From Janibacter endophyticus (GTDB taxonomy: Bacteria; Actinomycetota; Actinomycetes; Actinomycetales; Dermatophilaceae), in contig NZ_JAFEJG010000004.1 in the NCBI RefSeq assembly GCF_016888335.1, forward strand, positions 186,001 to 250,000: DNA of 64,000 nucleotides, read 5' to 3'. A model generated the notes under the pieces. That model saw only the letters and a program-made list of their open reading frames with translations, did not search any database and was not told the origin of the DNA. Positions 39,953 to 47,561 of this stretch are shown one piece after another. Each line of letters starts with the position of its first letter. The first letter of the stretch is position 1. The translations under genes were made by a program, and so were the position numbers.

Positions 39953-40350
39953 GCCGCTGGCGCACGGCTGCCGTCCGACTGCAATCGGGCTGGCAGGATC
40001 GAAGCCATGAGCGACGACGACTTCTGGGACCCCGTCCATGGGAGATGTCGCGATGCCGTCGAGGGGTGGAGTTGCGGAGTGGCGTATCGAGGGTGAAGGC
40101 GCCGGGGTCACCCGGGTCATCAGCGCACCTTCGCGGAGCGGTACATGTCTCGGCGCTCGCCCCGGGCGACCTGCCACGCTGGGCGGGGTCGACCCACTAC
40201 CCGATGCTCGCCCGGCCGTCCAGGAGGTCGCGCACCGGAGATGACGGAGCGATCATCGCCGCCTGTCTCGGCCTCAGCAACGGCTTTGTTCTCGCGCACG
40301 GGAACGAGCCTCCCGGTCTCGCCCAGCGCTGTCACACCCCTGCGACAAAA
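39953..40350 (+). other. Degraded intergenic patch without an intact gene
   Basis: This 398-base stretch holds no convincing gene. At 40008 a start-like context opens MSDDDFWDPVHGRCRDAVEG but stops after 29 residues, and later pieces in other frames (APGDLPRWAGSTHYPML) have coding-like composition. The GC bias by codon position seen in neighbours is lost. It is best read as the scar of one or more decayed genes upstream of the DUF222 gene. The 3' end includes CTGTCACAC-N8-CAAAAT at 40329-40351, a partial promoter match for the next gene. Confidence 0.55.
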
Positions 40351-40366
40351 TCGAACGCATGTTCGA
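40351..40366. promoter_or_regulatory. Perfect SOS box (LexA site) over the start codon
   Basis: TCGAACGCATGTTCGA is a perfect palindrome of the mycobacterial/actinobacterial LexA consensus TCGAAC-N4-GTTCGA. The start codon of the DUF222-HNH gene (ATG 40359) lies inside its spacer. Directly upstream, CTGTCACAC-N8-CAAAAT partly resembles the LexA-independent damage promoter TTGTCRGTG-N8-TAnnnT, which would give a leaderless transcript. DNA-damage induction is therefore expected. Confidence 0.8.
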
Positions 40367-41849
40367 GGAGATCGAGACTTTGTGCGAGAAGATCCATAAG
40401 GGGATGAAGGTGGCGGCGTTCACCGCCATGACCCTCGGCCCCTCGCAGGACGTCGAGCGGCTGGCCGCAGCCACCGCCGCGATCGAGCGGGTCCGTCGAG
40501 CTGCGGACGCGGCGCAGCTCGCGGTGTTGGCCGAGCTGGCCCGCCGGGGTCATGCTCGTGACCCGGACACCGGTGAGGTGCGCCAGACCCGTGGCCCGGC
40601 GGGTGAGGTGGCCGAGATGGCGGTCGACGAGATCGCCTTCGTCCTGGGCTGCTCGGACCATCAGGCGGGTGTCCGGGCGGTTCTGGCCGTGCGGCTGGCC
40701 GACCATCTCGACCCCCTGATCCAGCCGCTGCTCGACGGTGGAGTTCCCGAGCAGACGCTGCGTCTCGTCGCGGACGAGACCGCGGGCGCTTCGCCCGAAG
40801 CGGTGGCAGCGGTCGTCGAGCACGTCCTGGCACCCAAGCGCGGCACGGAGACCCCGCGCATCGAGGCCCTCGACCGGCACGACCTCGCCCAGGCCAGTCG
40901 CCGGGTCCTCGACCGCATCGACCCCGGCTGGCGCGAGGAGAAGGCACGCGTCAACCGGACCGAACGCACCGACGTCCGCACCTACCCCGGCGACCTCGGC
41001 ACCACCGAGCTCGTCGCCACCCTCCCCAGCGAGGCGGCCCTGGTCCTGAAGTCCGCCATCGACGAGCACGCCGCCGCCCTCCAACGCGACGAACCCAACC
41101 TGCTCGCCGGCCCCGCCCGCGCCCAAGCCCTGACCGACCTCGCCCTGCGCGGCGTCGAGGTCAGCACCCACATCACCCTCGGCCTAGCCCTCGTCCACGA
41201 TCCGTCGAGCTCACCCCTCGGACCCGTTCCCACCAACGGGGACGAGCGAGAGGGCCCACCCGGTGGCCCCGTCGTTCCCACCAACGGGGACGCGCGCCAG
41301 ACGCCCTGGCTCGGCGGCATCGAGATCCCCCGGATCGGGTGGATCCCCGGCTCCGTCGTCCAGACACTCACCCAACGACTCGACACCCGCATCACCCGAG
41401 CCCTCCTCGACCCCGACGAAGGCACCGTCCTGGAGACCTCCGTCACCGGCTACGTCCCCCCACCCTCGATGAAACGCCTCGTCCGCCTCCGCGACACCCG
41501 CTGCCGCATGTACGGCTGCGACCGACCAGCCATCGCCTGCGACCTCGACCACGCCAACCCCTACCCAGACGGCCCGACCAGCGCCGAGAACCTCGGACCC
41601 CTCTGCCGCCACCACCACCGCGTCAAGCACTCCCCCGGCTGGACCTACACCCTCCACCCCGACGGCCACGCCGAGTGGACCAGCCCCGGCGGCACCCGAC
41701 GCGTCACCTGGCCCACCGCGCACGCGCCCGTCGAGTCGGGAACTGTCGAGTCGGGAGCAGTCGCGGCAGTCAAGGTTCAGACGAACCCTCTCGAGGCCGG
41801 GGCTCCCCTCGAGCGCGTCGACGCCGCGCTCGGCTCACCGCCCTTCTGA
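40359..41849 (+). CDS. 13E12-repeat-type DUF222-HNH protein
   Basis: A 496-residue protein. DUF222 helices fill residues about 10-270, a Pro/Gly-rich insert with a duplicated VPTNGD segment lies at about 288-310, and an HNH domain at about 380-430 has C-x4-C (CRMYGCDR), the DLDHANPYPDGP metal and base histidine, NL, and CRHHHRVKH. The family is multicopy in actinobacteria and suspected to be selfish or stress-linked nucleases; function is not established. No ribosome binding site precedes the start, consistent with leaderless translation. It sits next to decayed DNA, suggesting an insertion-prone site. Confidence 0.9.
   Translation: MFEEIETLCEKIHKGMKVAAFTAMTLGPSQDVERLAAATAAIERVRRAADAAQLAVLAELARRGHARDPDTGEVRQTRGPAGEVAEMAVDEIAFVLGCSDHQAGVRAVLAVRLADHLDPLIQPLLDGGVPEQTLRLVADETAGASPEAVAAVVEHVLAPKRGTETPRIEALDRHDLAQASRRVLDRIDPGWREEKARVNRTERTDVRTYPGDLGTTELVATLPSEAALVLKSAIDEHAAALQRDEPNLLAGPARAQALTDLALRGVEVSTHITLGLALVHDPSSSPLGPVPTNGDEREGPPGGPVVPTNGDARQTPWLGGIEIPRIGWIPGSVVQTLTQRLDTRITRALLDPDEGTVLETSVTGYVPPPSMKRLVRLRDTRCRMYGCDRPAIACDLDHANPYPDGPTSAENLGPLCRHHHRVKHSPGWTYTLHPDGHAEWTSPGGTRRVTWPTAHAPVESGTVESGAVAAVKVQTNPLEAGAPLERVDAALGSPPF
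41225..41292 (+). repeat. In-frame 20-base direct repeat within the DUF222 gene
   Basis: CGTTCCCACCAACGGGGACG occurs at 41225-41244 and again at 41273-41292. The 48-base period keeps frame and doubles the peptide VPTNGD in the hydrophilic insert between DUF222 and HNH. Each unit itself contains a short inverted repeat (CGTTCCC/GGGGACG). Confidence 0.85.
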
Positions 41850-41900
41850 GACGCCGTCCACTCCCCCGCGAGTTCAGTGGCGGAGAGGCCCGTGGAGAGG

Positions 41901-42275
41901 TCAGTGGCGGACGGACCGCGGCCCGACCACCTCGACGCCCAGCCCGTCGAGCCGAGCGAGCAACCCTCGGTCCGCCGTTGCAACAGTCACCTCCTGACCG
42001 CCCTCCACGGCGGACACGCATCGGGCGACGATCTCATCGTCGCCCTCCCTCGGAGCATGGACGGTCTCGACGGCACTCAGCTCGCCGACCGCCGTCGTCC
42101 CCTCGGGGACCCGCCTTCGCGCCTGACCCTCGAGGACGAGGACTACCCGCTCGTACGGCAGCTCCGCGGACGTGAGGTGGTGGTGGAGCCGCGCGGCCGC
42201 CGTTGCCCGGTCGCGCCACCACCCGTCCGGGACTGAGCCCACGACGTTGGCACCATCGACGACGAGCACGCACAC
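41901..42275 (-). CDS. NYN-domain (PIN-like) ribonuclease, YacP type
   Basis: A 124-residue single-domain protein. LVVDGANVVGS carries the first catalytic Asp with Asn, GDDEIVAR has the central acidic pair, and TVATADRGLLARLDGLGVEVVGP has the last Asp. This is the NYN layout of small metal-dependent RNases. Start GTG 42275 is chosen to begin just before the first strand; GTG 42269 is possible. The open frame reaches far upstream without coding character. In databases relatives are often labelled NTP pyrophosphohydrolase; the residues favour nuclease. The target RNA is unknown. Confidence 0.78.
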   Translation of the reverse strand: MCVLVVDGANVVGSVPDGWWRDRATAAARLHHHLTSAELPYERVVLVLEGQARRRVPEGTTAVGELSAVETVHAPREGDDEIVARCVSAVEGGQEVTVATADRGLLARLDGLGVEVVGPRSVRH

Positions 42276-42300
42276 GGGTCGATCGTGGCACGAGGGAGGG

Positions 42301-42406
42301 GCTCGTTCCCCTGGGCGGGGACGCGCACTGAAGGGAACCAGCACTGAGGGGGAACGAGCAATCAGGGGGCCGCTCGTTCCGCTGGGCGGGGGCGGGCGCT
42401 CAGGGG
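42301..42406. repeat. Intergenic repeat cluster with alternative hairpins
   Basis: Two 35-base direct copies begin GCTCGTTCC at 42301 and 42372 and share CTGGGCGGGG. Between them, GGGGAACGAGC at 42349-42359 is the reverse complement of the start of both copies, so it can pair with either. A second short direct repeat (CTGAAGGGAACCAGCA and CTGAGGGGGAACGAGCA) lies at 42328-42360. It sits between the divergent NYN and membrane-protein genes. Confidence 0.7.
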
Positions 42407-42465
42407 GCGTCACGAGGGGGCTACCCCCATGGTGGGCCCGCACCGGCGAGGCCACGCTGGACGAC

Positions 42466-43014
42466 ATGATGTCGAGCCAGCCCCTCGCCCGCTCCACAGG
42501 CGCCGCACGCTCTCCAGGCACCGACCGCCCGTCGACCGCGAGACGCCCGCAGCGGTGGGAGCAGGTCGCGGCGTGGGCCGCCTTTGCGTGCACCGTCCCG
42601 TCCGCGGTGTGGCGCCTCCTCATGCTCGTGGGGGCACTCCCTGGCACTGCCGAGCTCCGTGCCCTCCATGCAGACGAGCCGGGCTACGTCGTCGGGCTGA
42701 GCATCGTCCAGGTCCTCTGCGGGTGGCTCGTCGTCGGGCTCGTCCGACCGTGGGGGGAGCGCCTCGCCGGCATCGACATCCCGAGGTGGCTCCCAGTGAT
42801 CCTCGGGACGCTCGGCGGCCTCCTGGTGACCTGGCTCTTCACCGTCACGCTCGCCGGTCAGCTGCTCGGCGGGGCGCGACCCGACCAGTACACGGTGCAC
42901 GGCAGCGCGCTCGCCCTCATGGTCGCTGCCTACCTGCCGATCCTCCTCTGGGGCCCGCTGACCCTGGCGGCTGTCGTCGGCTACGCCCGACGCCACCTCG
43001 CCGGACGCTCCTGA
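42466..43014 (+). CDS. Unknown integral membrane protein
   Basis: A 182-residue protein with a basic, Ser/Pro-rich first 45 residues, then four hydrophobic spans (AAWAAFACTVPSAVW, VGLSIVQVLCGWLVVGLV, WLPVILGTLGGLLVTWLF, LALMVAAYLPILLWGPLTLAAVVGY). The family is not recognised. Two adjacent ATGs (42466 and 42469) are possible starts and no strong ribosome binding site is seen. The stop is 36 bases before the DUF2254 gene on the same strand, so the two may share a transcript. Confidence 0.7.
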   Translation: MMSSQPLARSTGAARSPGTDRPSTARRPQRWEQVAAWAAFACTVPSAVWRLLMLVGALPGTAELRALHADEPGYVVGLSIVQVLCGWLVVGLVRPWGERLAGIDIPRWLPVILGTLGGLLVTWLFTVTLAGQLLGGARPDQYTVHGSALALMVAAYLPILLWGPLTLAAVVGYARRHLAGRS

Positions 43015-43050
43015 CTCTGCCCCTTCGCCTGCTGAGGCAGGATCGGGGGC

Positions 43051-44340
43051 ATGAGCAATCGTGAGCCGGCTCGTGGCGACGTCCCGATCGTCACGCCGCC
43101 ATCGACGTGGGCGCGGCTGTGGCAGCCCTTCTGGGCGCTCCCGCTCGCGATCGTCCTCGTCGCGCTCGCGCTCGGCGTCGCCCTGCCGGTCGTCGACGGG
43201 CGGATCGCCGAGCACGTCCCCTGGGTCTTCCAGGGCGGACCCGACGGGGCTCGGTCGGTCCTCGGCACCATCGCCAGCGCGATGATCTCCGTGACCGGGC
43301 TCGTCTTCTCCATCACGATGGTCGTCCTGCAGCTGGCGAGCAGCCAGTTCACGCCGCGGGTCCTCGGCGACTTCCTCTCCAGCAGGGTCACGCAGATCAC
43401 GCTCGGGGTCTTCACGGCATCCTTCGTCTTCAGCCTCACCGTGCTGCGGTCGGTGCGGGGCGGGTACGAGGGCTCCGATCCCTTCGTCCCTCAGCTCTCC
43501 GTCTCGCTCGCCTTCGTCCTCGTCCTCGCGTCAGTGGCCTGCTTCCTCGCCTTCATCCACCACATCACGACGACCATCCAGGTCTCCGAGGTGATCTCGG
43601 CGATCGGCGAACGTACCGTCCGCGGGGTCGCCGACGTCTACCCGGTCGAGGCCGACGAGGGCGCCGACGACCTCGGTCGCACCTGGTCACCATCGCCGGG
43701 GACCCGTCACGTGGACGTCATCGCGAAGGACCGGCACGGCCACGTGGCCCGGGTCGACTACCGCCGGCTCGTCGAGCTCGCCCAGGAGCACGACACCGTC
43801 ATCCAGCTGCTCGTCCCGGTCGGCGCCTGGGTCGTCGAAGGCTCCGTCATCGCCCGGGTCTGGGGCGACCACGACCTCAGCCACGACCAGTACCGGGTCA
43901 TCGACCGGGCGGTCCGGCTCGGGTCGGCACGGACGATGAACCAGGAGGTCGGCTTCGGCATCCGACAACTTGTCGACATCGCCGAACGCGCCCTCTCCCC
44001 CGGCATCAACGACCCGACTACCGCTGTTGAGGTCATCCACGAGCTGCACCGGGTGGGGCGGCACCTGGTCCAGCGCTCCGCCCCCAGCCCGTACGTCGTC
44101 GACTCCGAGGACGTCGTCCGGCTCGTCCACCGGCCCCAGCGCATCGAGGACCTCCTGACGACCATGGTCCGAGAGATCGCCCACTACGGGCAGGACTCGC
44201 TGCGCATCCCAGCGGCCCTGGCAGCGATGCTCGACGACCTCGCCTCGACGACACACCCCCGATACCGCGCGACGATCGATGAGCTCAGGGACGAGGTAAG
44301 GAGGAAGCACGACTACGACGCCCCGCCGGAGGAGTCGTGA
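43051..44340 (+). CDS. DUF2254 membrane protein
   Basis: A 429-residue protein with four spans in the first 180 residues (WALPLAIVLVALALGVALPV, SAMISVTGLVFSITMVVLQLASSQF, ITLGVFTASFVFSLTVLR, LAFVLVLASVACFLAFIHHI) and a large cytosolic C-terminal part with ERALSPGINDPTTAVE, the most conserved DUF2254 stretch. The biochemical role of the family is unknown; it is widespread in bacteria and predicted to be membrane-anchored. Nothing nearby indicates a pathway. Confidence 0.9.
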   Translation: MSNREPARGDVPIVTPPSTWARLWQPFWALPLAIVLVALALGVALPVVDGRIAEHVPWVFQGGPDGARSVLGTIASAMISVTGLVFSITMVVLQLASSQFTPRVLGDFLSSRVTQITLGVFTASFVFSLTVLRSVRGGYEGSDPFVPQLSVSLAFVLVLASVACFLAFIHHITTTIQVSEVISAIGERTVRGVADVYPVEADEGADDLGRTWSPSPGTRHVDVIAKDRHGHVARVDYRRLVELAQEHDTVIQLLVPVGAWVVEGSVIARVWGDHDLSHDQYRVIDRAVRLGSARTMNQEVGFGIRQLVDIAERALSPGINDPTTAVEVIHELHRVGRHLVQRSAPSPYVVDSEDVVRLVHRPQRIEDLLTTMVREIAHYGQDSLRIPAALAAMLDDLASTTHPRYRATIDELRDEVRRKHDYDAPPEES

Positions 44341-44450
44341 CGAGGGTGCACGTCGGGGGTGACACGTGCGCACTCGGGCAGCGTGTCCCACCCCCTGCGT
44401 AGGGTGGTTGGCAGACCACCCGACCACCCCACGGACAAGGAGCGACTCGC

Positions 44451-44927
44451 ATGAAGATCACCGACAACGGTCCGAAGCCCAACGCCTTCGACATCGAGAC
44501 CGCGACCACTGAGAACACGACGTACCGGACCGTCGCGTGGACCGGCAAGTACCTCCAGGTCACGCTCATGTCCATCCCGGTCGGCGAGTCGATCGGCCTC
44601 GAGACCCACCCCGAGACCGACCAGTTCCTCCGCCTCGACGCCGGGCAGGGTCGCTGCGTCATGGGCCCGAGCAAGGACAACCTCGACTTCGAGCAGGAGG
44701 TCTCGGACGGCTGGTCTATCCAGGTCCCGGCCGGCATGTGGCACGACGTCATCAACACCGGCGACGAGCCGATGCAGGTCTACGCCGTCTACGCCCCCAC
44801 GCACCACGCGCAGGGCATCGTCCAGCAGACCTTCGAGGACGCCGAGCGCGACGAGGACTCCGGCGCGGACGGGCCTCCGGAGTGGACCGTCCAGCCCGGC
44901 ACGGGGAAGCCGGACGAGACCGCCTGA
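44451..44927 (+). CDS. Cupin-domain protein
   Basis: A 158-residue single-domain cupin. Motif 1 is spread over GESIGLETHPETDQFLRLDAGQG with a lone His-x-Glu metal set (H and E of THPE), and motif 2 is PAGMWHDVINTG with the second His. An acidic tail (DAERDEDSGADGPPE) extends past the barrel. Relatives are mannose-6-phosphate isomerase-like or unknown dioxygenase-like proteins. AAGGAG precedes the start at a good distance. It stands alone between two hairpin-flanked gaps. Confidence 0.87.
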   Translation: MKITDNGPKPNAFDIETATTENTTYRTVAWTGKYLQVTLMSIPVGESIGLETHPETDQFLRLDAGQGRCVMGPSKDNLDFEQEVSDGWSIQVPAGMWHDVINTGDEPMQVYAVYAPTHHAQGIVQQTFEDAERDEDSGADGPPEWTVQPGTGKPDETA

Positions 44928-44940
44928 CGAGATCCTCCGG

Positions 44941-44966
44941 CCGGGCGGGCCCCCTGGCCCGCCCGG
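44941..44966. terminator. Bidirectional terminator hairpin
   Basis: CCGGGCGGGCC (44941-44951) pairs perfectly with 44956-44966 over a four-base CCCT loop. It lies 13 bases after the cupin stop and 23 bases after the end of the convergent MFS gene, so it can serve both. It has no T-run. Confidence 0.8.
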
Positions 44967-44989
44967 AGGGTTAACGCTCCGGACCCGCC

Positions 44990-46201
44990 TCAGCGGCGAC
45001 GATCGGGAGCCGTCTCCGCCGCGCTCAGCCACGGCCCGATCGCGAGCACCGAGATCACCGCCGTCACGGCGAATGCCTCGGCCCAGCCGAGCTGGTCGGC
45101 GACGACTCCGATGAGCACCGGACCGAGGATCGCCCCGCCGTCCTGGAACATCTGGAAGGACGCGAGCACCTTGCCTCCGGAGCGGTCCTGCCCGACGACA
45201 TCGGCGACGGCCGCCTGCTGCGCCGGGTTGACCAGGCCTGCGCCGACACCTGAGACGGCGCAGAGCGCGAGGAGCACGACGAGGTTCGAGCTGAGGCCGA
45301 TGAGCCCAAGCCCGACGGCGGTGACCGCCAGACCGACGAGGACCATCGGCCGCCGGCCCCACGAGTCCGTGTACCGGGAGGCGACCTGGAGGGCCGCCGC
45401 CGTCCCGACCGCCGACACTGCGAGCGCCGCCCCCGCGACCCACGTCGCATCGTGCACCGCGACCGCGAACTGCGGCAGGATCGCCACGCGCACACCGAAG
45501 TTCGCCCACCCGTTCGCGAAACCGGAGGCCAACGCCGCGCGGTACGTCGACGATCCCACCGCCTCCCGGAAGGGCATCGGGGGCGCCTCGTCCCCCTTCG
45601 CCGCCGGCCGCAGCCGCGCGCCTCGGAGGAACCACGCGACCATCGCCGCGGCCGCGAGGATCGCGACGCCGTAGAGGACGAAGGGGACGCGGTAGCCGAG
45701 CTCGGCGAGGAAGCCACCGAGGACCGGCCCGATCATCCCGCCGATGAGGAAGGCGCTGCCGTACGCCGACGCGACCCGCCCGCGGATCGCCGGGGGCGAG
45801 AGCCGCACGAGCAGCGACATCGCCGAGACCGTGAACATCGTCGACCCGAGCCCGCCGAGCCCGCGATAGATGAGCAGCTCGGTGTACGACGACGCGATCG
45901 CCGTCGCGAAGGACGACAGCGCGACGATCACGAGGCCCGCGAGGTAGACCGGACGCTCCCCGAGCCGCGCGACGAGCGACCCGCCGGCCGGGGCGAAGAC
46001 GAGCCGGAAGAAGGCGAACGCCGACACGACGACCGAGGCCGCCGCCACCCCGACGTCGAAGCTGCGTGCGTACGCCGGCAGGACCGGGGTGATGAGCCCG
46101 AAGCCGAGCGCGATCGCGAAGGCCGCAGCGACGAGCACCCAGACCTGCTGCGGGATCGGCGAGCGCTCCCCTGTCACCCCTGTCGCCTCGCTCACCGGCA
46201 C
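44990..46201 (-). CDS. 12-TM MFS transporter
   Basis: A 403-residue major facilitator with 12 spans and short termini. Motif A appears as GGSLVARLGERPVYLAG between spans 2 and 3 and as SRYTDSWGRRPMVLVG in the second half; GSAFLIGGMIGPVLGGFLAELGYR is the span-5 motif C of proton-driven exporters. This suggests drug or metabolite efflux. The substrate is not recognisable. It is divergent from the sugar-type MFS gene with 55 bases between starts. Confidence 0.88.
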   Translation of the reverse strand: MPVSEATGVTGERSPIPQQVWVLVAAAFAIALGFGLITPVLPAYARSFDVGVAAASVVVSAFAFFRLVFAPAGGSLVARLGERPVYLAGLVIVALSSFATAIASSYTELLIYRGLGGLGSTMFTVSAMSLLVRLSPPAIRGRVASAYGSAFLIGGMIGPVLGGFLAELGYRVPFVLYGVAILAAAAMVAWFLRGARLRPAAKGDEAPPMPFREAVGSSTYRAALASGFANGWANFGVRVAILPQFAVAVHDATWVAGAALAVSAVGTAAALQVASRYTDSWGRRPMVLVGLAVTAVGLGLIGLSSNLVVLLALCAVSGVGAGLVNPAQQAAVADVVGQDRSGGKVLASFQMFQDGGAILGPVLIGVVADQLGWAEAFAVTAVISVLAIGPWLSAAETAPDRRR

Positions 46202-46256
46202 AGCCTAGGCAGCCGAAGGGGGTGTCCCGCACCGGCCGTCGTGGCAGGGTGACCGC

Positions 46257-47561
46257 GTGGTCACCTCCTCTCCCCGCTTCTGGCCGTGGGTCGTGCTGCT
46301 CGGGCTCGTCGGCCAGGTCGCCTGGGCGGTGGAGAACATGTACCTCAACGTCTACGTCTACGACACGATCACCGACTCCCCCACGGTCCTCGCCGCGCTC
46401 GTCGCGGCGAGCGCGGTCGCGGCGACCCTCGCGACGATGCTCGCGGGCGCCGCCTCGGACCGAAGGGGTCGACGCCGGCCCTTCATCGCCGGCGGCTACA
46501 TCCTGTGGGGCCTCTCGACCGCGGCCTTCGGCTGGGTCGGGACGGACACGGTGGGTGCGCTGGCGCCCGCGGGGCAGGCGGTGGCCGTCGCGGTGGTCGC
46601 GATCATCGCCCTCGACTGCGTCATGAGCGCCTTCGGCGCGACGGCCAACGACGCCGCCTTCCAGGCCTGGGTCACCGACTCGACGACGCAGACCAACCGC
46701 GGCCGCGTCGACGGCGTGCTCATGACGATGCCGCTGCTCGCGATGCTCATCGTCTTCGGCGCGCTCGACCCGCTGACGCGGGCGGGCGAGTGGCGCACCT
46801 TCTTCCTCCTCGTCGGCGGGGTGACGACCCTCGTCGGCGTCGTCGCGCTCGTCGGGCTGCGCGAGAGCCCACGGCCGACGCCGAGCGGCGGCTACCTCTC
46901 GTCGGTGCTCCACGGGCTGCGGCCGAGCACGGTCCGCGAGTCCCCGCGCCTCTACCTCACGCTGGTGGCCTGGCTCGTCGTCGCGACGAGCGCGCAGGTC
47001 TTCCTGCCCTTCCTCATCATCTACGTCCAGCGCTTCCTGCGGATCGACGGCTACGCGCTCGTCCTCGCGGTCGTGCTCGTCGGGGCCGCGGTCGTCAGCG
47101 TCCTCGGCGGGCGGCTCCTCGACCGGGTCGGCGCGGACCGCGGGGTGCTCCCGGCCGCGGCCCTCTACGTCGTCGGCCTGCTCCTCATGGTCCCCGCGCG
47201 CGGCATGGCCGCGGTGATGCTCGCCGGTGTCGTCGCGATGGGCGGGATGCTCCTCGCGACCGCGGCTCTGTCCGCCACGGTCCGCAACCTCACGCCCACC
47301 GACCGGGCCGGGCAGGTCCAGGGGCTGCGGATGATCTTCGTCGTGCTCGTGCCGATGGTCCTCGGCCCCTTCGTCGGCGCCGCGGTCATCGCCGGCGCCG
47401 ACGAGACCTACGTCGACCTCGGCGTGGTCCGGCAGGTGCCCTCGCCGTGGATCTTCCTCGCCGCCGCGGTCGTCGTGCTGCTCGTCGTCGTCCCGATGCA
47501 CCTGCTCCGCCGGCACGGCTCGGTCGCCCGACCCGAGGAGACCCAGGAGGTCCACCCGTGA
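46257..47561 (+). CDS. MFS transporter, sugar-porter-like, paired with GH2
   Basis: A 434-residue transporter with 12 spans. AVENMYLNVYVYDTI in the first span and DRRGRRRPFIAGGYILWG after the second resemble the SLC45/GPH-like sugar carriers. ATANDAAFQAWVTD and a loop with RAGEWRTFF are also typical of that group. The GTG start at 46257 begins the product. The stop overlaps the GH2 start (GTGA), so import and hydrolysis of a glycoside are probably coupled. Which glycoside is unknown. Confidence 0.85.
   Translation: MVTSSPRFWPWVVLLGLVGQVAWAVENMYLNVYVYDTITDSPTVLAALVAASAVAATLATMLAGAASDRRGRRRPFIAGGYILWGLSTAAFGWVGTDTVGALAPAGQAVAVAVVAIIALDCVMSAFGATANDAAFQAWVTDSTTQTNRGRVDGVLMTMPLLAMLIVFGALDPLTRAGEWRTFFLLVGGVTTLVGVVALVGLRESPRPTPSGGYLSSVLHGLRPSTVRESPRLYLTLVAWLVVATSAQVFLPFLIIYVQRFLRIDGYALVLAVVLVGAAVVSVLGGRLLDRVGADRGVLPAAALYVVGLLLMVPARGMAAVMLAGVVAMGGMLLATAALSATVRNLTPTDRAGQVQGLRMIFVVLVPMVLGPFVGAAVIAGADETYVDLGVVRQVPSPWIFLAAAVVVLLVVVPMHLLRRHGSVARPEETQEVHP

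Noticed and set aside
39953-40350. Short plus-strand genes (for example the 29-codon frame from 40008)
   Set aside because: Frames are broken, codon-position bias is lost and no family is recognised; treated as decayed DNA.
42301-42406. CRISPR array
   Set aside because: Only two imperfect copies with inverted segments, no regular spacers and no cas genes.
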